This document shows, one piece after another, positions 8,954 to 17,252 of a stretch of 54,530 nt of DNA. Position 1 is the stretch's first letter, and each line of letters starts with the position of its first letter. The stretch comes from Candidatus Hydrogenedentota bacterium (GTDB lineage Bacteria; Hydrogenedentota; Hydrogenedentia; Hydrogenedentales; CAITNO01). Under the pieces are notes generated by a model. That model saw only the letters and a list, made by a program, of their open reading frames with translations, made no database searches and was not told the DNA's origin. The DNA lies in assembly GCA_012730105.1 (NCBI GenBank), contig JAAYBJ010000105.1:1-54530 (forward strand), given 5' to 3'. Both the position numbers and the translations under genes were made by a program.

Positions 8954-10846
8954 TCACTCCGCAGCAAGAGGTTCCATTAACCTGGCAAACAAGTTCCTGC
9001 CTTTGCATCGTGGGCTGGTATCTTCCAGAAAAACCGATTTGGAACCAATACTGGATACCAGAAACCGCTTCTGCAAAAAATCGCCTACCGCTGCCGTCTC
9101 TGTCGCCTCAGGATAGTATGGATTATTTATCCTGAACACAGCATTCCCCTGTTCCGCGTTAATGCCGGTCAGAACGAACTTGAACTGGGCGACTTCTTTA
9201 TTGACTTCCTCCACCAGCGTCAGGATGCGATAGTCATCGTCAATTTGGCTTGCCCGAACCACATCGTTGGATGCGCTGTTCATTTTTTTCATATCAAAAG
9301 GTATGGCATAGATGCGAGCTCGGATGTCTTCAATAAGCATTTCACGGATAATATCCAGGGCCTCTTTGTTTTCCAGCGTAGGTTCACGCTCATAGTCTTG
9401 ATGGATGGAGTCGAAAGCCTCCGTGAAGCTTCCCTTGACAGCCAATCGCTCGTCAACCTGCTTCTGAATGATTTCTCGATCTGGCAGATATTGCGAGGCG
9501 TCAGTTTGTTCGCCTTCTCCCGTAAATTGCTGTTTCCCGACAAAAATGAAGCCGAAAACAAACAAAAGGATCAAAAGAACAACCATTATTTTTGAGTGCC
9601 GTTCCCAAAAACCGGGGTAGTGCTGTTTGGGTAAATACGTGGATCTCGTGGGCAGTTCCAGGTCATGATTCGGAGTTAAAGGAGAAGCCTTATTAGAGGC
9701 GCCCTCGGAACTTGCATCGTGATGGGAACCTACGGCACTCGTGTGTCCCGGCACAAATTGTTGTCGGACCGCGGATTCGGACGCGCCAGTCCGAATATTC
9801 TCTTCCTTCATAAAGGATTCAAAAACATCCGTCATGGTCGCCGGGATGGGTGAAGGGGTCTTGATATCCGACGAGGAACTCTGGGACGACTTAGTAACCG
9901 AGTTTTCGCTGTCGTGCGAACTCTCCGAAAGCGAACGCAACGCCTCTCTTAGTTCCCCGGTATTTGCGAACCTTTTTTCACGGTCCGGCTCCAAACAACG
10001 CAAGAGGATGGCATCCAGTTCCGGCGGCACATCATCATAAGCATAGGAAACCGGTTTGGGCAATCCTGCGGGCAATTTTCCAGTAATGAGTTCATGGAGT
10101 ACGACGCCCATGCTGTAAATATCCGCACGGCCATCCACATCGGGAGCATGATGTATTTGTTCCGGCGCCATATACCGGGGCGTGCCCACGACAGCATTCG
10201 CATTGGTGTCAAACCGTTCATCCATAAGCTTGGAAATGCCGAAATCCATCAACTTGATGTGGTTTCGCCGCGTTACCAGGATATTGTCCGGCTTAATGTC
10301 ACGATGGACCGTGTAACGGTGCGCGTATTTCAAGGCAATGCAGAGTTGCGTTAATATGTAAACGGATTGGCGTACAGTCAGCCTGGCGGAAGGCCCCATT
10401 CGTTCCAATATGGTGCGCAAAGATTCTCCATCAACATATTCCATCGAAATAAAAAGGTTGTCCCCGGCGAGGCCGATATCATGCACCCTGACAATATTCG
10501 GATGGGTAATTTTGCGCGTGATGCGAACTTCGTTGATGAATCGCTCGACAACCTGTTTGTCCGTCGCGAAATGGGGCAACAGTATCTTAAGGGCTAATTC
10601 CTCTTCAAGTACCTTATCCAACACCTTGTATACCGACCCCATCCCCCCCCTTCCAATCAAAGCCTGAACAATATAGCGGTCACTAATACTATCCCCGACT
10701 TGAAACACATCGCCTTCTTCCGGGTCAATGGGCGTTTCCACGGACATGGAAATGAGGCCTTCGGAAAGCAATGCACCGCACTGTGGACATATCCCGTTTG
10801 AAGGGACATTCGGCAGTGTGCATCTCGGACAAACCACAACGCTCAT
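8954..10846 (-). CDS. Membrane-anchored Ser/Thr protein kinase with N-terminal zinc ribbon
   Basis: 630 residues. The N-terminus carries a two-CxxC zinc ribbon (Cys 6, 9, 20, 23: CPRC and CPQC). The Hanks-type kinase domain runs ~58-310. It has the glycine loop GRGGMGSVYKV at 65-75, the ATP-binding Lys near 87 (LALKIL), the catalytic HRDIKPDN at 181-188, DFG at 201-203 and the activation-segment GTPRYMAPEQ. A Ser-rich linker follows, then one membrane span at ~415-435 (IMVVLLILLFVFGFIF), and ~190 residues predicted outside the cytoplasm with no domain I recognise. All key catalytic residues are present, so it should be active. The start is supported by AAGGA 7 bases upstream. PknB-like domain order (kinase, span, external sensor) is known; what it senses is unknown. 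Confidence 0.93.
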   Translation of the reverse strand: MSVVVCPRCTLPNVPSNGICPQCGALLSEGLISMSVETPIDPEEGDVFQVGDSISDRYIVQALIGRGGMGSVYKVLDKVLEEELALKILLPHFATDKQVVERFINEVRITRKITHPNIVRVHDIGLAGDNLFISMEYVDGESLRTILERMGPSARLTVRQSVYILTQLCIALKYAHRYTVHRDIKPDNILVTRRNHIKLMDFGISKLMDERFDTNANAVVGTPRYMAPEQIHHAPDVDGRADIYSMGVVLHELITGKLPAGLPKPVSYAYDDVPPELDAILLRCLEPDREKRFANTGELREALRSLSESSHDSENSVTKSSQSSSSDIKTPSPIPATMTDVFESFMKEENIRTGASESAVRQQFVPGHTSAVGSHHDASSEGASNKASPLTPNHDLELPTRSTYLPKQHYPGFWERHSKIMVVLLILLFVFGFIFVGKQQFTGEGEQTDASQYLPDREIIQKQVDERLAVKGSFTEAFDSIHQDYEREPTLENKEALDIIREMLIEDIRARIYAIPFDMKKMNSASNDVVRASQIDDDYRILTLVEEVNKEVAQFKFVLTGINAEQGNAVFRINNPYYPEATETAAVGDFLQKRFLVSSIGSKSVFLEDTSPRCKGRNLFARLMEPLAAE

Positions 10847-10918
10847 TTTACATCCTTTAATTCCATCTGCCCCTGATAAATAGCAAGTGTATAAGATTTA
10901 AGACGAAAAGAAATCGAA

Positions 10919-10950
10919 ATAATAATGATTCTTATTAATAGGATTATTAT
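10919..10950. promoter_or_regulatory. AT-rich inverted repeat in the divergent kinase/dehydrogenase spacer
   Basis: ATAATAAT (10919-10926) and ATTATTAT (10943-10950) form a perfect 8-bp inverted repeat in the 286-bp spacer between two divergent genes. Part of it matches the classic Fur-box 19-mer at roughly 13 of 19 positions. AT-richness alone can produce such matches, so this is only a candidate operator. Confidence 0.25.
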
Positions 10951-11132
10951 CCAGTATACGTTTCACTTCTCTTAAAAGTTGCGAATATGCTATCACAAAA
11001 TAAACGCCAAAAGGAAAAGAAAAAAAAATTTTTACGAGAGCACAAGGCAGCCGCATGGAGGCGGGATGATATGACAATCTTCAAACGTGTACAATAGGCA
11101 TTTCACACCTGTTCAATCGGAAACTATGTATC

Positions 11133-12086
11133 ATGAAAGCATTGGTATTTGATACCGCACTTAAAATTATGGACCTGCCCATCCCAGTTCCCGCACCGGG
11201 TGAGGCCTTGATTCGCGTTCTCTCCGCTGGCATCTGTCGCACCGACATCGAGATAAAACGCGGGTACATGAATTTTCATGGCATACTCGGTCATGAATTT
11301 GTCGGCATCGTGGAAAGGTCGCGCAACAGTTATTTGATGGGTAAACGTGTGGTTGGTGAAATTAATTGTGTCTGCGGCCAGTGCGTTTATTGCAAGATGG
11401 AAATGCCGCGACATTGCCTAAACCGCACAGTGCTGGGCATTCATAATCGTCCCGGCGTTTTCGCTGAATATGTGACCCTGCCTGAAGAAAACATCCATTT
11501 AGTTCCGAATACGATTCGTGATGATGTGGCGGTATTTACGGAGCCCCTTGCGGCGGCCTTTCGCATTGTTGAACAGATACCCATCGCCGCGGATGATCGT
11601 GTCATTGTTCTCGGTGACGGCAGGCTTGGACAGTTGGTCGCCCAAGCCTTGTGGCTTTATTCAAAAAATACACTATGCGTGGGAAAACATGCCTGGAAAC
11701 TGGCGTTACTTTCCAGCCTTGGCATTACAACCGTCCATGCTGATGAGGAAATTGAGGGCAAAGCGGATGTTGTCGTTGAAGCTACCGGAACGGCCATGGG
11801 CTTGGACATGGCCATCTCTCTTGTTCGTCCCGAGGGAACAATCATACTCAAGACAACCCGTGAGAAAGGGTTTCACCTGGACGCTGTTGATACCGTGGTC
11901 AACGAAGTGCGAATAATCGGTTCCCGATGCGGCCCTTTCAGACCGGCGTTGGAAGCGCTCGCCATGGGTACTGTGGAAACCCGCCCAATGATTTCCGAAT
12001 CCTATCCCCTCGAAGATGCCCTGCAGGCAATGGCCCGGGCGGAAGATCCAGATGTGCTGAAAATCATCCTGCATGTGTCATCATGA
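11133..12086 (+). CDS. Zinc-dependent MDR-family alcohol/polyol dehydrogenase-like protein
   Basis: 317 residues, slightly shorter than the usual ~340-350 of the medium-chain dehydrogenase family. The catalytic-zinc positions are present: Cys35 (GICRTD), His54-Glu55 (GHEFVG). The structural-zinc lobe is complete, with Cys 81, 84, 87 and 95 (CGQCVYC...C). A Rossmann nucleotide site is seen in VIVLGDGRLGQLVAQ, near residues 153-167. These residues predict an NAD(P)-dependent oxidation of an alcohol, sugar alcohol or threonine-like substrate in the cytoplasm; substrate specificity cannot be read. No strong ribosome-binding site is visible before the ATG at 11133, but no better start exists. It is followed closely by the RNase HII gene, so the two may share a transcript. 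Confidence 0.85.
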   Translation: MKALVFDTALKIMDLPIPVPAPGEALIRVLSAGICRTDIEIKRGYMNFHGILGHEFVGIVERSRNSYLMGKRVVGEINCVCGQCVYCKMEMPRHCLNRTVLGIHNRPGVFAEYVTLPEENIHLVPNTIRDDVAVFTEPLAAAFRIVEQIPIAADDRVIVLGDGRLGQLVAQALWLYSKNTLCVGKHAWKLALLSSLGITTVHADEEIEGKADVVVEATGTAMGLDMAISLVRPEGTIILKTTREKGFHLDAVDTVVNEVRIIGSRCGPFRPALEALAMGTVETRPMISESYPLEDALQAMARAEDPDVLKIILHVSS

Positions 12087-12120
12087 AACCACATTCGCAC
12101 AGTTACGGGAACCTGCACTT

Positions 12121-12810
12121 ATGCCGGAACACACGCATGTCGATGAATTTATGAAACAGGCGGAGGAGGCGCCTTTTACAGAACAGCAGCGCCTTTGTGC
12201 TATGCTTTCTTTAGAAAGAAATCTTTGGCGCGAAGGTTTTTCCAGGATTGCGGGTGTGGACGAGGCTGGCCGCGGCCCGTTGGCGGGGCCGATTGTGGCG
12301 GCCGCAGTTGTATTATCCGCTCCTATCGCCGGACTGAATGACTCAAAACGTTTGTCGGCCACGGTTCGTCAATCACTTTATGAGCGCATTGTATCGGGCA
12401 AGCACCTTTGGGGAAGCGCGATTATCTCCGCCGCCGAGATCGACACTCTGGGCATTCAGCAGGCCAATTACAAGGCCATGCGGAAAGCGATTGAGGCACT
12501 GCCTGAAAAACCTGATTTCGTGCTTGTTGACGGTTACGCCCTGTCGGGCATTTTCCAGCCCACAATGCGTGTTATAAAAGGTGATGCCCGTTCACTGAAT
12601 ATCGCCGCGGCGAGCATCGTCGCCAAAGTCACCCGCGACAACATATTGGCTGAAATGGACACGTTTTATCCGGGCTATGGATTTGCCCGGCACAAGGGCT
12701 ATGGCACGCGTGAACACTTGGACGCCATCCAACGGCTTGGCCCTTGTCCGGAACACCGGCGAAGTTTCGCGCCCTTTAACACGAAATACGAATCAACGGA
12801 ACTTTTGTAG
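12121..12810 (+). CDS. rnhB: Ribonuclease HII
   Basis: 229 residues from the ATG at 12121, typical for RNase HII, which removes ribonucleotides from DNA and RNA from RNA:DNA hybrids using two metal ions. Catalytic signature GVDEAGRGPLAGP holds Asp47-Glu48; a further acidic residue lies in VLVDGYA (Asp137), and ASIVAKVTRD contains the last. The family-typical FARHKGYGTREH follows near the end. An upstream in-frame ATG at 12073 overlaps the dehydrogenase gene by 14 bases and lacks a ribosome-binding site, so the later start is preferred; the ATG at 12151 is also possible. Its position between a dehydrogenase and a TPR lipoprotein gives no extra functional clue. Confidence 0.96.
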   Translation: MPEHTHVDEFMKQAEEAPFTEQQRLCAMLSLERNLWREGFSRIAGVDEAGRGPLAGPIVAAAVVLSAPIAGLNDSKRLSATVRQSLYERIVSGKHLWGSAIISAAEIDTLGIQQANYKAMRKAIEALPEKPDFVLVDGYALSGIFQPTMRVIKGDARSLNIAAASIVAKVTRDNILAEMDTFYPGYGFARHKGYGTREHLDAIQRLGPCPEHRRSFAPFNTKYESTELL

Positions 12811-12831
12811 TCAAGAATCGAGAAAACGGCT

Positions 12832-14544
12832 GTGCATAAAATCCTCTCTCCTGTTTTGCTGCTCGTTACCCTCTGGATGTGTGGTTGCACGGGCATTCCG
12901 TATCAGGGCGGTCTCTATCCTTTTGGGAACCGGAACGCCCCAAAAGCGAAGCAGGGCCAATCCTATGCGCGCCATATCGCGGGCATAATACACGAACGCC
13001 AGGGAGCCCTGGACAAGGCGGTTGCCAATTACACCCAGGTGATTCGTCGCGATGGGAAGGCAGTAACCCCCCGGTTACGCCTGCTGAGGGCGTATTTACG
13101 GCTTGGTCAGAATCAGGAAGCGCTTCTGGCCTGCAAGGAGGCATTGGAGCAAATTCCTTCCAGCCACGAGCTGTGGATTGCTTTCGCGGAATTGAACCAC
13201 AGCACGGGGAATATCGACGAGGCCGTCAACGCGATAAAAAAGGCGATTGCCCTGCGTCCCGAGGATTTGTCGGGATACGGCGCTCTCGTGGAGTTGCAGG
13301 AAAAAACCAACGATCTTGTGGCGGCCATTGAGATTTATGAAAAATTAATCGAACGCAGCCCGGACAGCGCGGCGCTCTATTACCAATTGGGCATCAACCT
13401 TACGCGTATCGGGGACAATGAATCCGCAAAGAACGCGTTCAGCCGCGTTTTGGAACTTGAACCCCAGGTGGCACGGGCGCGGTTGCTTCTGGCGTTGGTT
13501 TATTTTGATCTTACTGATTATGAGAACAGTGCCGCCCAGTTGCGCGCCTACCTCCAGGACCGTCCTGATGATGCCACCGCGCTGGAGTATTATGCTGCAA
13601 CGCAATATCGCCTCGGACTTCCAGACAATGCGCAACTTTCCTTGGAACGAATGGTCAACAGCGGGGAAGCCGGCCCGCGAAATCATTTGCAGTTCGCATG
13701 GGTATTACTGGAACTTGGGGATATGGAACAATCCCAACAACACGCGCTGGAAGGAAGCGGGTATTTGCTGGCTGATCTCATTTTCGCCCTGGCCAATCTC
13801 AATCAGGCTGGAACTGAAAACTGGACCGGCAATCCCTGGGAGGACCGGTATACGCTGGAGGAGATAGAAACAGAAACGGACCTTATACTCGAAGCCCTTC
13901 CCGCGCTTTACGGCAAGCGTGAAGTTCCTGAGGCGTTCTGCTCAAAACTGCAGGCGCTTTCGGAAAAATTCGGTTTCTCTCCTCCGCTGGAATTTTTGCG
14001 GGGCCGCATGCTTCTTTACGCGGAAAAATATGAAGAGGCCCTTGCTTGTTTTGAATCCCTTCTCCAGCGGGAAGTTCAATCCAAGCATATTCATTATCAC
14101 TGCGCGGTGATTCATGAAAAATTGAAAAATATTTCCAAGGCGGAAAACCATCTGCTCGACTTTATCAAATTAGACCCCGACGACCCGGACGTTCTTAATT
14201 ATCTTGGCTACCTGTATGCCGAGAATGACCTGAACCTTGACAAAGCGGAGGCGCTCCTGCAGCGTGCCCTGGCCCTGGACCCGGATAACCCCTATTATCT
14301 TGACAGCCTGGGATGGGTTTATTACAAACAGGGAAAAGGCGAAGAAGCGGCACGATTGATCCGGCGCGCCATTTACGGAATGGAAAACGACGACGCTGTT
14401 TTGCGGGATCACCTGGGAGACATCTACCTGCTGCTGGGCGACAAGGAACGCGCCGTTGCGGAGTGGCGTCACGCACTTCGTCTTGACCCCTCCCTGGAAA
14501 CTATCCGGGAGAAAATAGAACGGCATGCGCTCCCCAAAGAGTAG
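12832..14544 (+). CDS. TPR-repeat lipoprotein
   Basis: 570 residues. A GTG start at 12832 opens a lipoprotein signal sequence (hydrophobic VLLLVTLWMCGC) with Cys19 the likely lipidated residue after Met-Cys-Gly. The mature protein is almost entirely tetratricopeptide repeats, many in clear form: ALLACKEALEQIPSSHELW, LYYQLGINLTRIGDNESAKN, DVLNYLGYLYAENDLNLDKA and YYLDSLGWVYYKQGKGEEAA. TPR lipoproteins commonly scaffold envelope or secretion complexes, or outer-membrane biogenesis. Nothing here identifies the partner. It begins 22 bp after the RNase HII stop and converges with tex, whose stop is 31 bp away. Confidence 0.88.
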   Translation: MHKILSPVLLLVTLWMCGCTGIPYQGGLYPFGNRNAPKAKQGQSYARHIAGIIHERQGALDKAVANYTQVIRRDGKAVTPRLRLLRAYLRLGQNQEALLACKEALEQIPSSHELWIAFAELNHSTGNIDEAVNAIKKAIALRPEDLSGYGALVELQEKTNDLVAAIEIYEKLIERSPDSAALYYQLGINLTRIGDNESAKNAFSRVLELEPQVARARLLLALVYFDLTDYENSAAQLRAYLQDRPDDATALEYYAATQYRLGLPDNAQLSLERMVNSGEAGPRNHLQFAWVLLELGDMEQSQQHALEGSGYLLADLIFALANLNQAGTENWTGNPWEDRYTLEEIETETDLILEALPALYGKREVPEAFCSKLQALSEKFGFSPPLEFLRGRMLLYAEKYEEALACFESLLQREVQSKHIHYHCAVIHEKLKNISKAENHLLDFIKLDPDDPDVLNYLGYLYAENDLNLDKAEALLQRALALDPDNPYYLDSLGWVYYKQGKGEEAARLIRRAIYGMENDDAVLRDHLGDIYLLLGDKERAVAEWRHALRLDPSLETIREKIERHALPKE

Positions 14545-14575
14545 CCGTTTTTCAGGATGCCCCTGTAGTCTGCCA

Positions 14576-17044
14576 CTATTTTTTGCTTGATATGATCTTA
14601 TCGCGCAAGGCGGCAAGTTGTTCGGCAAGACTGGTATTCAAGAGGCTCTTTTCCTCCTTCTTACCCTCGCCCCGGGAGATCCTTGGAACAGCCATATCGT
14701 TCTTGTCGTGCCTGCGTCGCGAAGCACCGGAAGAAGGAACCTGAGCCCCCCTTTCCCCGAATCGCCGCGCGTTGCCGGGCTTGGATCCATGCCTCGGCCC
14801 GTCCCGAAAATCACGTTCGGAACGGTTTGTCGAGTCGCCGGCATATCCTGCCTGCGGAAGCCGTCTCGGCTTGGGCCTGCTGAGCGGAAGTTTAACGGCC
14901 CCTTTGATGGACAAAGCAATTTTTTGGGCTTCCCGGTCCACCTGCAGGACAATGACCTTGACAACGTTTCCAACTTGAAGCGATCGCTTGGGGTCATTCA
15001 AAATGCCCCGGCCCACTTCGGAACGATGCACCAGACCTTCCTGCGGTAATCCCAGGTTCACAAAAATACCAAAATCTGTTATATTCGTCACGATTCCCTC
15101 AAGCACCATCTGGTCCTCCAGATCCTCAAGGGTGTTCAGGGGAACCAGATTTTGCGGAGGCCGGAACCGACGCCGCGAATCGCGCCCGATTCTGCCTAGT
15201 TCATAACAGATATCCTCCAGCGTCAGCGGGCCAGTAACCTCATCGGCAAGCGCCGCGAGGTCCAGGGCGCGGAGTTTCTCCGGCATTTCCATAACTTCCG
15301 ACAGGGAACATTGCAGAACGCCCAGCATTTTATCCACCATGGGATACGATTCCGGATGAATGGCGGATCCATCCAGGAGATTCTCACCGCCCGTAATGCG
15401 CAGGAAGCCCGCACACTGCTGGTACGTTTTTTCACCAATGCCCGAGACCTCAAGAAGACCGGAGCGGTTATTAAATTTGCCCAGTTCCTTTCTCTTTTCT
15501 ACAAGCGCCTGAGCCACCCCCAATTGTAATCCACTCACATAGCGGAGGCTTTCCACCGCCGCCGTATTCACGTCCACGCCTACCCGGTTTACAACAGATT
15601 CGATTGTCTTTACCGCACCTGCCTGAAGATGCTTGCGATTCACGCCTGCGGCCAGCCGCGCCGGAATGAGACTGCACGGTTCAACCTTGACCAATTCGCG
15701 CAACGGATCCTGAAGCCTCCTGGCGATGGAGACCGCCGCCCGCACCATTTCATCCATGCCGGGAAGTTCTTCCGTCGCGATTGTCGAGTGGGCATACGCC
15801 GCCAGCCCCGCATCCTGCACCAGCGCTGTAAAGACCCGCTTGTTTAGCCTGTTTATGAGACTCTGTACGAAACGCAGCGTCTCCCTTCCCCCCGGGCCAC
15901 CGCTGATTCCAATACCCACGACGGGATACTCATTCAGCAGCGGAACCAGCGCCTCTTCCATTTTGGCGTTAAGGGTTTCTTCAGAATCTCCCGCCACAGC
16001 GAAGGCCGCCTGAACCGCGCCCTCCCCGTCCACCGCGGCAATGGTGCGCAGTTGTGAAGACCAACAGCAAATCCCGATAACGGGAACCGGTCCCGCCGGA
16101 GCGGTTAGCAGAAGGTTGCGTAAATGGTCACGACAGTTGGTGATAACGGCTTCCTCGGCCCTTCGCCTGGCTTTCGCGAATACCTCTTCTTCGATAACAG
16201 GGCGCAGCAAGCGCTTGTAGGCGTCCGATACGGCGGCGCGTATCTCCTCGGCGTAGGCGCTTCCCGTATCCTGCACGAAACGCGATGACAGCTGTTCCAG
16301 GAGGCGATCGTCATCAACCACAAGTTCCACACGCAAGGCGCCCTCCCGTTCACCCCTGAGAATGGTCAAAAGAATGTCGTTGGGCACTTCTTCCATGGTT
16401 TGCTGGAAGTTGTGAAACGAACTGTACCGCGAAGCATGCTCCGTTTCCACGCGGGTGTGATGGACGGAGAGTTTGCCTTCTTTAAGCAGGCATTCACGCA
16501 CCTCGCGCCGAATATCGGCATTCATGGCGATACACTCGGCAAGTATGTACCGCGCCCCTTCGAGCGCCTCTTCCACGGAAAGGACTTGTTTGTCCACGAC
16601 GACAAAAGATTCAGCGTATAGGGCGGGCGGCGGGGAAACGGGCGACTGCGCCCATATATAGTCCGCCAGGGGAAGCAGGCCTTTGTTGGCCGCGATCGCC
16701 GCCCGGTTGTTCCGCTGCTTTTTAAACGGCAGGCTGAGATCCTCAAGGGCTACATGATCCACACAGGCCTCGAAAGCGGCGCGCAATTCCTCCGCCATTA
16801 TGCCCTGTTTCTCGATATTTTCGAGGATGGCGTCTCTTCGAGAACTGAGGGCGATAAAATATTCGTTCCGCTCGGCGATACGTTCCAGCTTATTCTCGCT
16901 TAAACCGCCCGTGGCATCCTTACGATAACGCGCCACAAAGGGAACCGTCGCTCCTTTATTAAAAAAGCCGATGGCGGTCTCAACCTGGTCCGGCTTGATT
17001 TTCATTTCATGCGCGATCAATTCGATAAAGTGCGGTGCAATCAT
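14576..17044 (-). CDS. tex: Tex-family RNA-binding transcription accessory protein
   Basis: 822 residues. Start is the ATG at 17044, preceded by GGAG at 6-base spacing, and gives the family N-terminus MIAPHFIELIAHEM. The order matches Tex: N-terminal helical domain with GATVPFVARYRKDATGGL, an RNase H-fold YqgF-like domain (GIGISGGPGGRETL region near 390), helix-hairpin-helix repeats (GLQLGVAQALVEKRKELG...VSGIGEKTYQ), and an S1 RNA-binding domain (LEGIVTNITDFGIFVNLG...LVHRSEV) near 645-715. Tex binds nucleic acid and is linked to transcription of virulence and stress genes in other bacteria. An unusual Arg/Gly/Ser-rich tail of ~100 residues after the S1 domain ends LAEQLAALRDKIISSKK; such basic tails often add RNA affinity. 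The 208-bp spacer to argS presumably holds its promoter. Confidence 0.96.
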   Translation of the reverse strand: MIAPHFIELIAHEMKIKPDQVETAIGFFNKGATVPFVARYRKDATGGLSENKLERIAERNEYFIALSSRRDAILENIEKQGIMAEELRAAFEACVDHVALEDLSLPFKKQRNNRAAIAANKGLLPLADYIWAQSPVSPPPALYAESFVVVDKQVLSVEEALEGARYILAECIAMNADIRREVRECLLKEGKLSVHHTRVETEHASRYSSFHNFQQTMEEVPNDILLTILRGEREGALRVELVVDDDRLLEQLSSRFVQDTGSAYAEEIRAAVSDAYKRLLRPVIEEEVFAKARRRAEEAVITNCRDHLRNLLLTAPAGPVPVIGICCWSSQLRTIAAVDGEGAVQAAFAVAGDSEETLNAKMEEALVPLLNEYPVVGIGISGGPGGRETLRFVQSLINRLNKRVFTALVQDAGLAAYAHSTIATEELPGMDEMVRAAVSIARRLQDPLRELVKVEPCSLIPARLAAGVNRKHLQAGAVKTIESVVNRVGVDVNTAAVESLRYVSGLQLGVAQALVEKRKELGKFNNRSGLLEVSGIGEKTYQQCAGFLRITGGENLLDGSAIHPESYPMVDKMLGVLQCSLSEVMEMPEKLRALDLAALADEVTGPLTLEDICYELGRIGRDSRRRFRPPQNLVPLNTLEDLEDQMVLEGIVTNITDFGIFVNLGLPQEGLVHRSEVGRGILNDPKRSLQVGNVVKVIVLQVDREAQKIALSIKGAVKLPLSRPKPRRLPQAGYAGDSTNRSERDFRDGPRHGSKPGNARRFGERGAQVPSSGASRRRHDKNDMAVPRISRGEGKKEEKSLLNTSLAEQLAALRDKIISSKK

Positions 17045-17252
17045 GAAGAACTCCAATAGCAATAGAACTAAGACGATGTTTCAGAGAACCGGCCGTCAGC
17101 CGCGGCGCTTATCCAACAGTGGCATACTTGACCCAAGAAAAACAAAGTTGCAAACACAGATAGAAGAGTTTATCAAAACAGGTGCGCACAAGCAATATAC
17201 CATACTCGTTTTGCGACTCCTGCAGGTTTATTCCCATGGCGAATCGTGACAG

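Noticed and set aside
17043-17249. 68-codon + strand frame between tex and argS
   Set aside because: Starts at the tex start codon region on the opposite strand and has no ribosome-binding site or family; the spacer is better explained as the tex promoter region.
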